Position numbers and translations under genes: made by a program. A stretch of 13,193 nt of DNA from Acidobacteriota bacterium (GTDB taxonomy: Bacteria > Acidobacteriota > Terriglobia > Acidiferrales > 2-02-FULL-67-57). The stretch covers positions 1-13,193 of the forward strand of contig JACPRL010000099.1 in the NCBI GenBank assembly GCA_016189965.1, given 5' to 3'. The notes beneath the pieces are model-generated. The model had not been told where the DNA came from, made no database searches, and was given only the letters and a program-made list of their open reading frames with translations. Of this stretch, positions 5,535-13,112 are shown one piece after another. Within the stretch, counting starts at the first letter, position 1. Each line of letters starts with the position of its first letter.

Positions 5535-5602
5535 ATTCTAGCCCAAGGCAGACCCGATTTGCGAGGGCGATGCCAGTCGCCTGCCGGGTTCGCCGTTCCA
5601 AC
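5535..5602 (-). promoter_or_regulatory. Possible coaD promoter region with shared 11-mer
   Basis: On the minus strand a TAGAAT -10-like hexamer (5540-5535) would place the transcription start two or three bases before the coaD ATG. No good -35 box is seen at the usual distance. Further upstream, GTTGGAACGGC (5602-5592) is an exact copy of the 11-mer found in both arms of the inverted repeat at 1550-1807, again oriented towards the gene it precedes. Confidence 0.3.
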
Positions 5603-5659
5603 ACCCCAAAGCGACCATTCACTGATACCGGATTGACTCCCCTTGCTTACCTGCGCAAA

Positions 5660-5684
5660 ATATGAGATCCTATCAGTCTGATAT
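5660..5684 (+). promoter_or_regulatory. Upstream degenerate IscR-like operator (and possible second promoter)
   Basis: AGTCTGATAT at 5675-5684 is an exact copy of the right arm of the main operator (5776-5785). With the same five-base spacer the left arm ATATGAGATC matches seven of ten positions of the ideal arm. A shorter perfect palindrome, TATCAG-T-CTGATA, lies at 5671-5683. A TTGACT box at 5633-5638 with CAAAAT 17 bp downstream (5656-5661) could be a weaker second promoter whose start site this operator would cover, mirroring the downstream arrangement. Confidence 0.45.
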
Positions 5685-5729
5685 TGTCTAACCAGTTGGG
5701 GAGAAGGAAGTTAGCTGGAAACATTGTGG

Positions 5730-5758
5730 TTGACAACAGCTCGACAAACCGCTAAACT
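5730..5758 (+). promoter_or_regulatory. Sigma70-type promoter of the isc operon
   Basis: A consensus -35 TTGACA (5730-5735) and a -10 TAAACT (5753-5758) are separated by exactly 17 bp. The predicted start, about 5764-5766, falls inside the inverted repeat at 5761-5785, giving a leader of only about 20 nt. This is the strongest promoter match in the window and reads into iscR. Confidence 0.75.
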
Positions 5759-5760
5759 CG

Positions 5761-5785
5761 ATATCGGACTGAAGGAGTCTGATAT
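5761..5785 (+). promoter_or_regulatory. Predicted IscR/Rrf2 operator overlapping start site and RBS
   Basis: ATATCGGACT, spacer GAAGG, AGTCTGATAT: ten-base arms with one mismatch, 25 bp in all. The length, the ATA/TAT ends and the GACT-N5-AGTC core match the E. coli IscR type-1 (Fe-S-bound form) site; several flanking consensus positions differ. The site covers the predicted transcription start, includes the GAAGGAG ribosome binding site, and ends on the base before the iscR ATG. Binding would block RNA polymerase directly, giving the usual autoregulation by holo-IscR. Confidence 0.65.
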
Positions 5786-6187
5786 ATGCTGAGACTTTCG
5801 AAGAAGTCTGACTACGGGCTGATGGCGGTCAACCACCTGGCGCGGCACTACGGCGAAGGCAGCTTCAGCGCCCGGGACATCGCCGCCGGCTACGGCATCC
5901 CGGTGGGGCTGATGGCCAAGGTGCTGCAACGGCTGGTGCGCTGCGGGCTGTTGAGGTCGCAGCACGGCTCGAACGGCGGCTACACCCTGGCGCGACCGCC
6001 CGAGTTCATCTCGGCGCTGGACGTCATCCACGCCATTGACGGGCCGGTGATGATCACCGCCTGCCAGACGGTTCGCGGGGAGTGCGTTCAGACGCCGATG
6101 TGCACGGTCAAGGAGCCGCTGCGCAAGGTGAACGAGCGCATCGTAAATGCGTTGAGCGCCCTGAGTATTGCCGAGATCAATGCCTAA
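5786..6187 (+). CDS. iscR: Rrf2 family Fe-S-sensing transcriptional regulator, IscR-like
   Basis: A 133-residue Rrf2-family winged-helix regulator, first gene of the isc operon. The N-terminus MLRLSKKSDYGLMAVNHLA, the recognition-helix region YGIPVGLMAKVLQRLV (37-52) and the wing GSNGGYTLARPP (61-72) are typical. Three cysteines, C93, C100 and C106, are positioned to bind a [2Fe-2S] cluster (CX6CX5C; E. coli IscR has CX5CX5C). The fourth IscR ligand, His three residues after the last Cys, is replaced by K109, so cluster ligation differs or another residue serves. The tail VKEPLRKVNERIVNALSAL also resembles SUF-type Rrf2 regulators. The start is decided by GAAGGAG eight bases upstream, itself inside the operator. 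58 nt separate it from iscS. Confidence 0.88.
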   Translation: MLRLSKKSDYGLMAVNHLARHYGEGSFSARDIAAGYGIPVGLMAKVLQRLVRCGLLRSQHGSNGGYTLARPPEFISALDVIHAIDGPVMITACQTVRGECVQTPMCTVKEPLRKVNERIVNALSALSIAEINA

Positions 6188-6245
6188 GGGCGCGGCCCGG
6201 AACGGGATTGGGGAGAAAGAACGAATTCTGGAGAGGGATGACGAC

Positions 6246-7466
6246 ATGGCACTGAAGCTACCGATTTACATGGATAACCACGCCACCACGCCGGTCGACC
6301 CGCGCGTGCTCGAGACGATGCTGCCCTACTTCACGCAGAGTTTCGGCAACGCCGCCAGCCGCAACCACAGCTTCGGCTGGGAGGCCGAGAAGGCGGCGGA
6401 GAACGCGCGCGAGCAGATCGCCCACCTCATCGGCGCCACCGCCAAGGAAATCATCTTCACCTCCGGCGCCACCGAATCCGACAACCTGGCCATCAAGGGC
6501 GTGGCGGAGATGTACCGCGAGAAGGGCAACCACATCATCACCATGGCCATCGAGCACAAGGCGGTGCTCGACACCTGTAAACGCCTGGAGAAGTACGGCT
6601 ACCTGGTCACCTACTTGCCCGTCAGCCGCGAAGGCCTGATCGACCTCGACGAGCTCCGCGCCGCCCTCACCGACAAGACCATCCTCATCACCATCATGTA
6701 CGCCAACAACGAAATCGGCGTCCTGCAACCCATCGAGGAGATCGGCCGCCTCGCCAAGGAAAAGGGCGTGCTCTTCCACACCGACGCCACCCAGGCGGTG
6801 GGCAAGATCCCCTTCGACGTGCAGAAGTTCAACGTCGACTTGGCCTCGCTCTCCGCCCACAAGATGTACGGGCCCAAGGGCGTCGCGGCGCTTTACGTCC
6901 GCCGGCGCAACCCGCGCGTGCAGCTCTCGGCCATCATTGACGGCGGCGGCCACGAGCGCGGCATGCGCTCCGGCACGCTGAACGTGCCCGGCATCGTGGG
7001 CTTCGGCAAGGCCTGCGAGCTCGCCGAGAAGGAGATGCCGCAGGAGATGGCGCGGCTGCGGGGTCTGCGCGACCGCCTGAAGGAGGGCCTCTTTGCCCGG
7101 CTCGACGAGGTTTACATCAACGGCTCGATGGAGCACCGCCTGCCGCACAACCTCAACGCCAGTTTCGCCTACGTGGAGGGCGAGTCGCTCCTGATGGGCA
7201 TCAACGACGTAGCGGTTAGCTCTGGCTCGGCCTGCACCTCGGCTACCCTCGAGCCCAGCTACGTGCTCAAGGCGCTCGGCGTAGGCGAAGACCTGGCCCA
7301 CACCTCCATCCGCTTCGGCCTGGGCCGCTTCAACACCGAGGCGGAGGTGGACTACGTGGTCGACCGCGTGGTCGAGACGGTTGTGCGCCTGCGCGAGCTC
7401 TCGCCCCTCTATGAAATGGCCAAGGAGGGCGTGGACCTGAAGCAGATGCAATGGAAGGCGGACTGA
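6246..7466 (+). CDS. iscS: Cysteine desulfurase IscS
   Basis: PLP enzyme that converts cysteine to alanine and passes the sulfur as a persulfide to IscU and other acceptors. The 406-residue protein carries H104, the Schiff-base lysine K206 in SAHKMYGPKG (203-212) and the mobile-loop cysteine C330 in SSGSACTSA (325-333), matching E. coli numbering within two residues. The C-terminal GVDLKQMQW resembles the IscS tail that helps bind partners. Start chosen at ATG 6246 because family similarity begins at LPIYMDNHATTP and GGAGAGGG lies eight bases upstream. An in-frame ATG at 6168, inside the end of iscR, would add 26 residues without family support. Second gene of the operon. Confidence 0.97.
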   Translation: MALKLPIYMDNHATTPVDPRVLETMLPYFTQSFGNAASRNHSFGWEAEKAAENAREQIAHLIGATAKEIIFTSGATESDNLAIKGVAEMYREKGNHIITMAIEHKAVLDTCKRLEKYGYLVTYLPVSREGLIDLDELRAALTDKTILITIMYANNEIGVLQPIEEIGRLAKEKGVLFHTDATQAVGKIPFDVQKFNVDLASLSAHKMYGPKGVAALYVRRRNPRVQLSAIIDGGGHERGMRSGTLNVPGIVGFGKACELAEKEMPQEMARLRGLRDRLKEGLFARLDEVYINGSMEHRLPHNLNASFAYVEGESLLMGINDVAVSSGSACTSATLEPSYVLKALGVGEDLAHTSIRFGLGRFNTEAEVDYVVDRVVETVVRLRELSPLYEMAKEGVDLKQMQWKAD

Positions 7467-7514
7467 GTTTGAGGCAAATCCGGCAAGACCCTAACGGGGA
7501 GGAGAAGAAACCCG

Positions 7515-7937
7515 ATGGCATATAGCGAGAAGGTAATCGACCACTACAAGAACCCGCGCAACGTCGGCAGCCTGCCCAAGGACGACCCCAGTGTGGGCAC
7601 CGGCCTGGTGGGCGCGCCGGAGTGCGGCGACGTGATGAAGCTGCAGATGAAGATCAACCCGGAGACCGATGTCATTGAGGACGCCAAGTTCAAGACCTTC
7701 GGCTGCGGGTCGGCCATCGCCAGCTCCTCACTGGCCACCGAGTGGGTGAAGGGCAAGAAGGTGGACGAAGCCCTGAAGATCAAGAACACCGAGATCGTCA
7801 AGGAGCTCAACCTGCCCCCGGTGAAGATCCACTGTTCGGTGCTGGCCGAGGACGCCATCAAGGCCGCCATCGCCGACTACAAGAGGAAGCAGGGCGCGGG
7901 AGCCAAGCTGCAGGCCCAGCCCGCCTCGGCCGACTAA
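7515..7937 (+). CDS. iscU: Fe-S cluster assembly scaffold IscU
   Basis: Scaffold on which [2Fe-2S] and [4Fe-4S] clusters are built from IscS-derived sulfur. All ligand residues are present in 140 residues: C37 and D39 in PECGD, C64 in GCGSAIAS, and H106-C107 in the segment VKIHCSVLAEDAIKAAI. The HscA recognition motif LPPVK sits at 100-104, which fits the hscB/hscA genes downstream. The C-terminus carries an Ala/Gln-rich extension (QGAGAKLQAQPASAD) beyond the usual IscU end. GGGGAGGAG precedes the ATG at 7515. It follows iscS by 48 nt. Confidence 0.97.
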   Translation: MAYSEKVIDHYKNPRNVGSLPKDDPSVGTGLVGAPECGDVMKLQMKINPETDVIEDAKFKTFGCGSAIASSSLATEWVKGKKVDEALKIKNTEIVKELNLPPVKIHCSVLAEDAIKAAIADYKRKQGAGAKLQAQPASAD

Positions 7938-7938
7938 G

Positions 7939-7969
7939 CCGCCCGCGGGCGGGGTCGCGCCAGCGGCGC
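7939..7969. other. Two intercistronic hairpins between iscU and iscA
   Basis: CCGCCCGCGGGCGG (7939-7952) is a perfect 14-bp palindrome immediately after the iscU stop, and GCGCC-AGC-GGCGC (7957-7969) forms a second short stem. Neither is followed by a T-run. They may protect or attenuate the upstream mRNA end, uncoupling iscU from iscA levels. Confidence 0.35.
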
Positions 7970-7992
7970 GTCCCGCCGGGAAGCGAATCACG

Positions 7993-8331
7993 ATGGCCAC
8001 TGCCAGCGTACAACTCACCGAGCGCGCCCTGCGGCGTGTGCGCTTGCTGATGGAGCAGGGCACGATCCCGGCCGACGCCGGGCTGCGCCTGGCCGTGCAG
8101 GGCGGCGGCTGCTCGGGCTTGACCTACGCCGTCCGCTTCGACTCCCGGCCCGCCCCGCGCGACAATGTCCTCGAGTTCGACGGCGTGCGCGTCTTCGTTG
8201 ACCCCAAGAGCCTCATCTATCTGGCCGGCACCGTGCTCGATTACAAGGAGGAGCTGATACAGCAGGGGTTCGTCTTCGAGAACCCCAAGGCCCAGAAGGG
8301 CTGCGGCTGTGGCGCCTCCTTCTCCGCCTAA
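7993..8331 (+). CDS. iscA: A-type Fe-S carrier protein IscA
   Basis: A-type (HesB/IscA family) protein that binds iron or Fe-S clusters and delivers them to apoproteins. The 112-residue product has the three invariant cysteines: C40 in GGGCSGLTY and C104/C106 in the C-terminal GCGCGASF. The N-terminal VQLTERALRRVRLLM and the LIYLAGTVLDY segment are typical. The name IscA is supported by position in the isc operon; sequence alone would also allow ErpA or SufA. The ATG at 7993 has a GGGAAG ribosome binding site. It lies 55 nt after iscU. Confidence 0.93.
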   Translation: MATASVQLTERALRRVRLLMEQGTIPADAGLRLAVQGGGCSGLTYAVRFDSRPAPRDNVLEFDGVRVFVDPKSLIYLAGTVLDYKEELIQQGFVFENPKAQKGCGCGASFSA

Positions 8332-8384
8332 GGCCGGCTCAAGGGATTTTCTCCTCCCCCCGCATGGGCGAGCCGCCAGCGGTC

Positions 8385-8417
8385 GGCGCCGGTCCCCGCA
8401 CGTGGCGGGGCAGCGCC
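8385..8417. other. Nested hairpin in the iscA-hscB spacer
   Basis: GGCGC (8385-8389) and GCGCC (8413-8417) enclose CCCCGC-ACGTG-GCGGGG (8394-8410). The 128-bp spacer 8332-8459 is open in the hscB frame but has no family similarity, so I read it as a structured intercistronic region. No T-run follows. Confidence 0.35.
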
Positions 8418-8459
8418 GCCCGCCCTGAAGGATTCTCGGCGCGAAGAGGCAGAGGAGCA

Positions 8460-9170
8460 ATGACGGAAAAAGCGACAACCGGCGAGAAGAAGGCGGTCGG
8501 CGTGCGCGCCCCCGGCATCTGCTGGAGCTGCCAGGCGGAGGTGAGCGGTGAGCACTTCTGTCCCGCCTGCGACAAAATCCAGCCGCAGCCGCCCGATACC
8601 GACTACTTCTGCTTCTTCGGGCTCGACCGCAAGCTGGCGCTGGACGCCGCCGCGCTCGAGCGCCGCTTCCACGACCTGAGCTGGAAGCTCCACCCGGACA
8701 ACTTCCATGCCGCCTCGACCTATGAGCAGGAGTTGAGCCTGGAGAAGGCGGCCGTGCTGAACGACGCCTACCGCACCCTGCGCGACCCGGTGGCGCGGGT
8801 CGAATACCTGCTGGGACTGGAAGGCATCCGCCGTGAAGGCGAGATCAAGCAGCAGGCCCCGCCCGACCTGCTGGCCGAGGTGTTCGAACTGAACGAGTAT
8901 CTGGAGGAGCTCCGCGCCGCCAAGCGCGCCGGCGGCGAGGCGCGGGAAATGAACGAGCTCCGCCACCGCCTGGAACAAGCGCGCGAGAGCTTTCAGCAGA
9001 AGCTTGAATGTGTACTCGAGGAACTTACCGACCAGTTTTCTCGGTTCGACGCTGCCCCCGAATCGGCGGCACGGAAGAATGCATTGCAGAGAATGAGCGA
9101 AATCCTGAACCGCCACTCCTACATACGCAACCTGGTGCGCAACGTCAGCGACGAGTTGGAAGAAGAGTAA
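8460..9170 (+). CDS. hscB: Fe-S assembly cochaperone HscB with N-terminal tetracysteine module
   Basis: J-domain cochaperone that brings IscU to HscA and stimulates its ATPase. The 236-residue protein is longer than E. coli HscB (about 170). Residues 21-37 form a tetracysteine motif (CWSC and CPAC, ten-residue spacing), a likely zinc site, followed by the linker IQPQPPDTDYF. The J domain follows with HPD at 78-80, then the C-terminal helical bundle (about 133-230) that binds IscU. The CW-x-C...CPxC-x-x-Q-P-x-x-x-DYF layout closely parallels human HSC20. The start is the ATG at 8460 with AGAGGAG just upstream. An in-frame ATG at 8364 would add 32 low-complexity residues without support. 13 nt precede hscA. 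Confidence 0.93.
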   Translation: MTEKATTGEKKAVGVRAPGICWSCQAEVSGEHFCPACDKIQPQPPDTDYFCFFGLDRKLALDAAALERRFHDLSWKLHPDNFHAASTYEQELSLEKAAVLNDAYRTLRDPVARVEYLLGLEGIRREGEIKQQAPPDLLAEVFELNEYLEELRAAKRAGGEAREMNELRHRLEQARESFQQKLECVLEELTDQFSRFDAAPESAARKNALQRMSEILNRHSYIRNLVRNVSDELEEE

Positions 9171-9183
9171 GCAAGGGAGAACG

Positions 9184-11019
<1,836 letters not shown>

Positions 11020-11405
11020 GGCGGAGCCTATTTTTTCTTGCGGGATATGTTGCTACGCCCTTTCGGGCTCCGCAACCCTTCGACTTCGCTCAGGGCAAGC
11101 GGCCTACGGCAGTGCGGAAGCGCCTGGCGCGACCATTCTTTTCGGCACGGCTCCTTCGACTGCGCTCAGGACAAGTGAAGCCGTGCCCTTCCGAAGCATC
11201 GGTGCGCTTCGCGCGATTGTTGTTTGGGAAGGGCCGGGCTTCTCGAAGCGAAGCGAAGACCCTGAGCGAAGCCGAAGGGAGCCCCGCCGCAAAGCAGCGG
11301 CGCGGAGCGCCTTCTGCGCTGCCGCAGGCCGACGCGCAGCCCGGCAGGGCGAAGCGTCATCGTCTTGGCATGGTGAGCAAGATAGGGTAAGGAGATAAGT
11401 GAGTA
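11020..11405. repeat. Repeat island separating hscA from fdx
   Basis: These 386 bp hold no supportable gene. They contain three copies of a CTTCGACTTCGCTCAGGG-type element: CCCTTCGACTTCGCTCAGGG at 11076-11095, a variant at 11153-11171, and the reverse form CCCTGAGCGAAGCCGAAGGG at 11260-11279. There is also a small GCCC-TTTC-GGGC hairpin (11057-11068), an interrupted palindrome (11141-11192) and a CCGGGCTTCTCGAAGCGA element (11234-11285). The last resembles the one inside 2947-3070 but without its mini-palindromes. All other adjacent pairs in the isc operon are at most 128 bp apart. No promoter for fdx was recognised. Confidence 0.65.
11141..11192. repeat. GGCACGGC palindrome with insert in its loop
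   Basis: TTCGGCACGGCT (11141-11152) and TGAAGCCGTGCCCTTCC (11176-11192) are the two halves of the reverse complement of the palindrome at 1633-1660. Here they are separated by a 23-bp insert starting CCTTCGACTGCGCTCAGGA. The insert belongs to the CTTCGACT element family that occurs alone at 11076-11095. Confidence 0.6.
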
Positions 11406-11804
11406 ATGGCGAAGCTGGTCAAAGTGACGTTTCAGCCGATGGGCAAGACGGTTGAGGTGGACCTCGACCAGATGCCCTACAAGGAGCACGGGCTCAAGGG
11501 CTCCTTCCTCGACATCGCCTTGAATCACGGGCTGCACCTCGAGCATGCCTGCGGGGGCAACTGCGCCTGCACCACCTGCCACGTCTGGGTGCAGAAGGGA
11601 CAGGAGCTGCTCTCGGAGGCGCGGGACGACGAGCTGGACCGGCTCGACATGGCGGCCGACCTGCAACTGAATTCGCGCCTGGGCTGCCAGGCGGTCATCG
11701 AGCGCCCGGGCGAAGTGGTGGTGGAAATCCCCGCCTGGAACCGCAACTACGTCAGCGAAGGCGGCGAATCCATGATGGCGGGCACCGCTAAAAAGGAGGA
11801 GTAG
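11406..11804 (+). CDS. fdx: Adrenodoxin-type [2Fe-2S] ferredoxin of the ISC system
   Basis: Electron donor for cluster assembly on IscU. The 132-residue protein binds one [2Fe-2S] cluster through C49, C55, C58 and C94 (CX5CX2C...C; HACGGNCACTTCHVW and RLGCQAVI). C53 is the additional cysteine conserved in ISC ferredoxins. The segment LLSEARDDELDRLDMA is the acidic partner-binding helix region of this class. Compared with E. coli Fdx (111 residues) there is an inserted DQMPYKEHGLKG near 21-32 and a C-terminal tail ending AKKEE. GGAG lies 11 bases before the ATG at 11406, a rather long spacing. It is 386 bp from hscA but only nine bases from iscX. Confidence 0.94.
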   Translation: MAKLVKVTFQPMGKTVEVDLDQMPYKEHGLKGSFLDIALNHGLHLEHACGGNCACTTCHVWVQKGQELLSEARDDELDRLDMAADLQLNSRLGCQAVIERPGEVVVEIPAWNRNYVSEGGESMMAGTAKKEE

Positions 11805-11813
11805 GAGGGAGCG

Positions 11814-12029
11814 ATGCCGGGAGAACTCACCTGGGACGATGCGGAAGGGATTGCGCTGGCGCTACGGGAAAAGTTTCCCGACGTTGATCCCCTCACTATC
11901 CGCTTCACCGACCTGCACAAGTGGGTGACGGAACTCGAGGGCTTCACCGACGACCCCAAAGGCTCCAACGAAGGCAAGCTCGAGGCCATTCAGATGGCCT
12001 GGCACGAGGAGTGGAAAGAGAGTCAGTGA
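11814..12029 (+). CDS. iscX: Fe-S assembly protein IscX
   Basis: Small acidic protein that binds IscS and modulates its activity; a role as iron donor or frataxin-like regulator has been proposed for the E. coli protein. The 71-residue sequence has the family signatures LTWDDAEGIALALREKFPD, RFTDLHKWVTELEGFTDDP and SNEGKLEAIQMAWHEEW, nearly colinear with E. coli IscX (66 residues). GGAGGGAG lies three bases before the ATG at 11814, in the spacer after fdx. Last gene of the operon; no clear intrinsic terminator follows. Confidence 0.94.
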   Translation: MPGELTWDDAEGIALALREKFPDVDPLTIRFTDLHKWVTELEGFTDDPKGSNEGKLEAIQMAWHEEWKESQ

Positions 12030-12138
12030 GTCGTGACTCGTAACTGGTGACTCGTAACTGGTAACTGGTGCCGCGCACCGGGCATCGAACATTGGCCACC
12101 GTTCTTACCGTTTTTCGAGTTTCGAGTTTCGATTTTCG
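12027..12138. repeat. Two short tandem-repeat tracts downstream of iscX
   Basis: The unit TGACTCGTAACTGG occurs twice in tandem (12034-12047 and 12048-12061), followed by a truncated TAACTGG and preceded by GTGAGTCG. After 45 bp, TTTCGAG repeats from 12113 (12113-12119, 12120-12126, then a degenerate TTTCGAT and TTTTCG to 12138). No hairpin plus T-run suitable for ending the isc transcript was found in 12030-12172. Confidence 0.6.
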
Positions 12139-12172
12139 TGTGCCACCCACCTCCGCCTCTGACCTACCTCGA

Positions 12173-12201
12173 TTGACGCCTTTTCTCCGATGGCCGATAA
12201 T
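12173..12201 (+). promoter_or_regulatory. Promoter of tRNA-Glu
   Basis: TTGACG (12173-12178) and GATAAT (12196-12201) are separated by 17 bp. The expected start, near 12208, lies six bases before the mature tRNA. The GC-rich CCCGC between -10 and the gene resembles a stringent-control discriminator. Confidence 0.65.
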
Positions 12202-12213
12202 GTTTCCCGCAGC

Positions 12214-12288
12214 GGCGCCATGGTGCAACGGCTAGCACGGCAGTCTTTCAAGCTGCAGATCCGGGTTCGATTCCCGGTGGCGCTACCA
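12214..12288 (+). tRNA. tRNA-Glu (anticodon UUC)
   Basis: A complete 75-nt cloverleaf including encoded CCA. Acceptor stem GGCGCCA pairs with TGGCGCT (first pair G-U), D stem GTGC/GCAC, anticodon stem GCAGT/GCTGC with loop CTTTCAA (anticodon TTC at 12247-12249), four-base variable loop AGAT, T stem CCGGG/CCCGG with loop TTCGATT, discriminator A, then CCA. It reads glutamate GAA/GAG codons and in bacteria also supplies glutamyl-tRNA for tetrapyrrole synthesis. It has its own promoter. Confidence 0.96.
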
Positions 12289-12303
12289 GTTTCCCCCCGA
12301 GCA

Positions 12304-12344
12304 AGTACTGTCCTTTTTAGGTAGTACTCCTAGTACCCCTGTAC
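12304..12344. other. GTAC-rich hairpin region after the tRNA
   Basis: GTAC occurs four times in 40 bp (12305, 12324, 12333, 12341). GTACT (12305-12309) pairs with AGTAC (12323-12327), with an inner CCT/AGG stem around a T4 loop. It may be the tRNA 3-prime processing or termination hairpin, or a regulatory site for the pilin genes that follow. Confidence 0.35.
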
Positions 12345-12359
12345 CGTTGACAGGAGGCG

Positions 12360-12383
12360 GGCGCCTGCGCCAAAGTAGGCGCC
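12360..12383 (+). promoter_or_regulatory. Stem-loop in the prepilin gene leader
   Basis: GGCGCCT (12360-12366) and AGGCGCC (12377-12383) form a perfect seven-base-pair stem with a ten-base loop, about 30 nt before the prepilin start codon. A TTGACA-like word lies just upstream (12347-12352) but has no acceptable -10 partner. Confidence 0.35.
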
Positions 12384-12413
12384 ATGCCAGCCTCGCAGAC
12401 AAGAGGTTTTTCA

Positions 12414-13094
12414 ATGCGCTTGAAGCAGAAAGCGGAGGGAGAAGTGCGCCTCGGACGTTCCCGGCCGGCGGGCTTCACGCTGCTGGAAGTCCTGGTGGTG
12501 ATCGCCATCATCCTCATCCTCTCCGCCATCGGCATCCCGACGCTGATGCGTTCGATTCGCGTCTATCAATTCGAGGGCAGCGGGCGGCAGCTTTCCAGCC
12601 TGCTCCAGCAGGCGCGGGCCATGGCGATGCAGCGCAACCAGCGCGTCTGCGCCGTGATGGCGGTGGTGGGGGCCGAGCGGCGCTACTTTCTGGATTTGGC
12701 CGGGCCCGACCCCGACCCCTGCAACGACAATGCCGTCACCTACGACGCCGGCGACCCCTACGTCACCACGCCGGCCGAGATCACCTGGTTCAACAACAAC
12801 GCCCCGCAGGTGCCGCCGGTCGCCGGCCTGCCGGCGGGCTACAACATCCCCGCCAGCCTGAACGCGCCTGCGCTCTACCGGGTTACCTTTTCCCCGCGGG
12901 GCACGGTGGTGGTGCCGGCCGGGGTGAACATTCTGGGGCAGACCGTCTGGGTGGAAGCAGGGCAGGTGCAGGTTCTCGGCCTGGAGCGGCTGGCGGCCAA
13001 CCAGTTCGAGCGCATCCTGGTGACAGTGACCCCGGCGGGCAAAGTGAAGCTTTTCCGCTCCAGCACCGCCGCCGTCCAGTGGCGGCAGATGTAG
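12414..13094 (+). CDS. GspH/FimT-type minor prepilin
   Basis: A 226-residue type IV pilin-like protein. A basic 20-residue leader ends at G20 and is followed by FTLLEVLVVIAIILILSAIG: prepilin peptidase should cut after G20, with F at +1 and the key Glu at +5, leaving a class III hydrophobic helix. The segment SGRQLSSLLQQARAMAMQRNQ (56-76) is the usual GspH/FimT helix continuation. The C-terminal domain is beta-rich with two cysteines (C79 and C103). The ATG at 12414 is preferred over an in-frame ATG at 12384 because AAGAGG lies seven to eight bases upstream and the leader length becomes normal. It is followed after 18 bp by another prepilin gene, as in minor-pilin operons. Confidence 0.85.
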   Translation: MRLKQKAEGEVRLGRSRPAGFTLLEVLVVIAIILILSAIGIPTLMRSIRVYQFEGSGRQLSSLLQQARAMAMQRNQRVCAVMAVVGAERRYFLDLAGPDPDPCNDNAVTYDAGDPYVTTPAEITWFNNNAPQVPPVAGLPAGYNIPASLNAPALYRVTFSPRGTVVVPAGVNILGQTVWVEAGQVQVLGLERLAANQFERILVTVTPAGKVKLFRSSTAAVQWRQM

Positions 13095-13112
13095 GCAGGG
13101 AGGGAAAGGATT

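Noticed and set aside
6168..6245. Upstream in-frame ATG for iscS, overlapping iscR
   Set aside because: The added 26 residues have no family counterpart, whereas ATG 6246 has a good ribosome binding site and the normal IscS N-terminus.
6258..7451. Long open frame (397 codons) antisense to iscS
   Set aside because: iscS on the plus strand is unambiguous; the antisense product is a His/Val/Leu-rich low-quality sequence without motifs.
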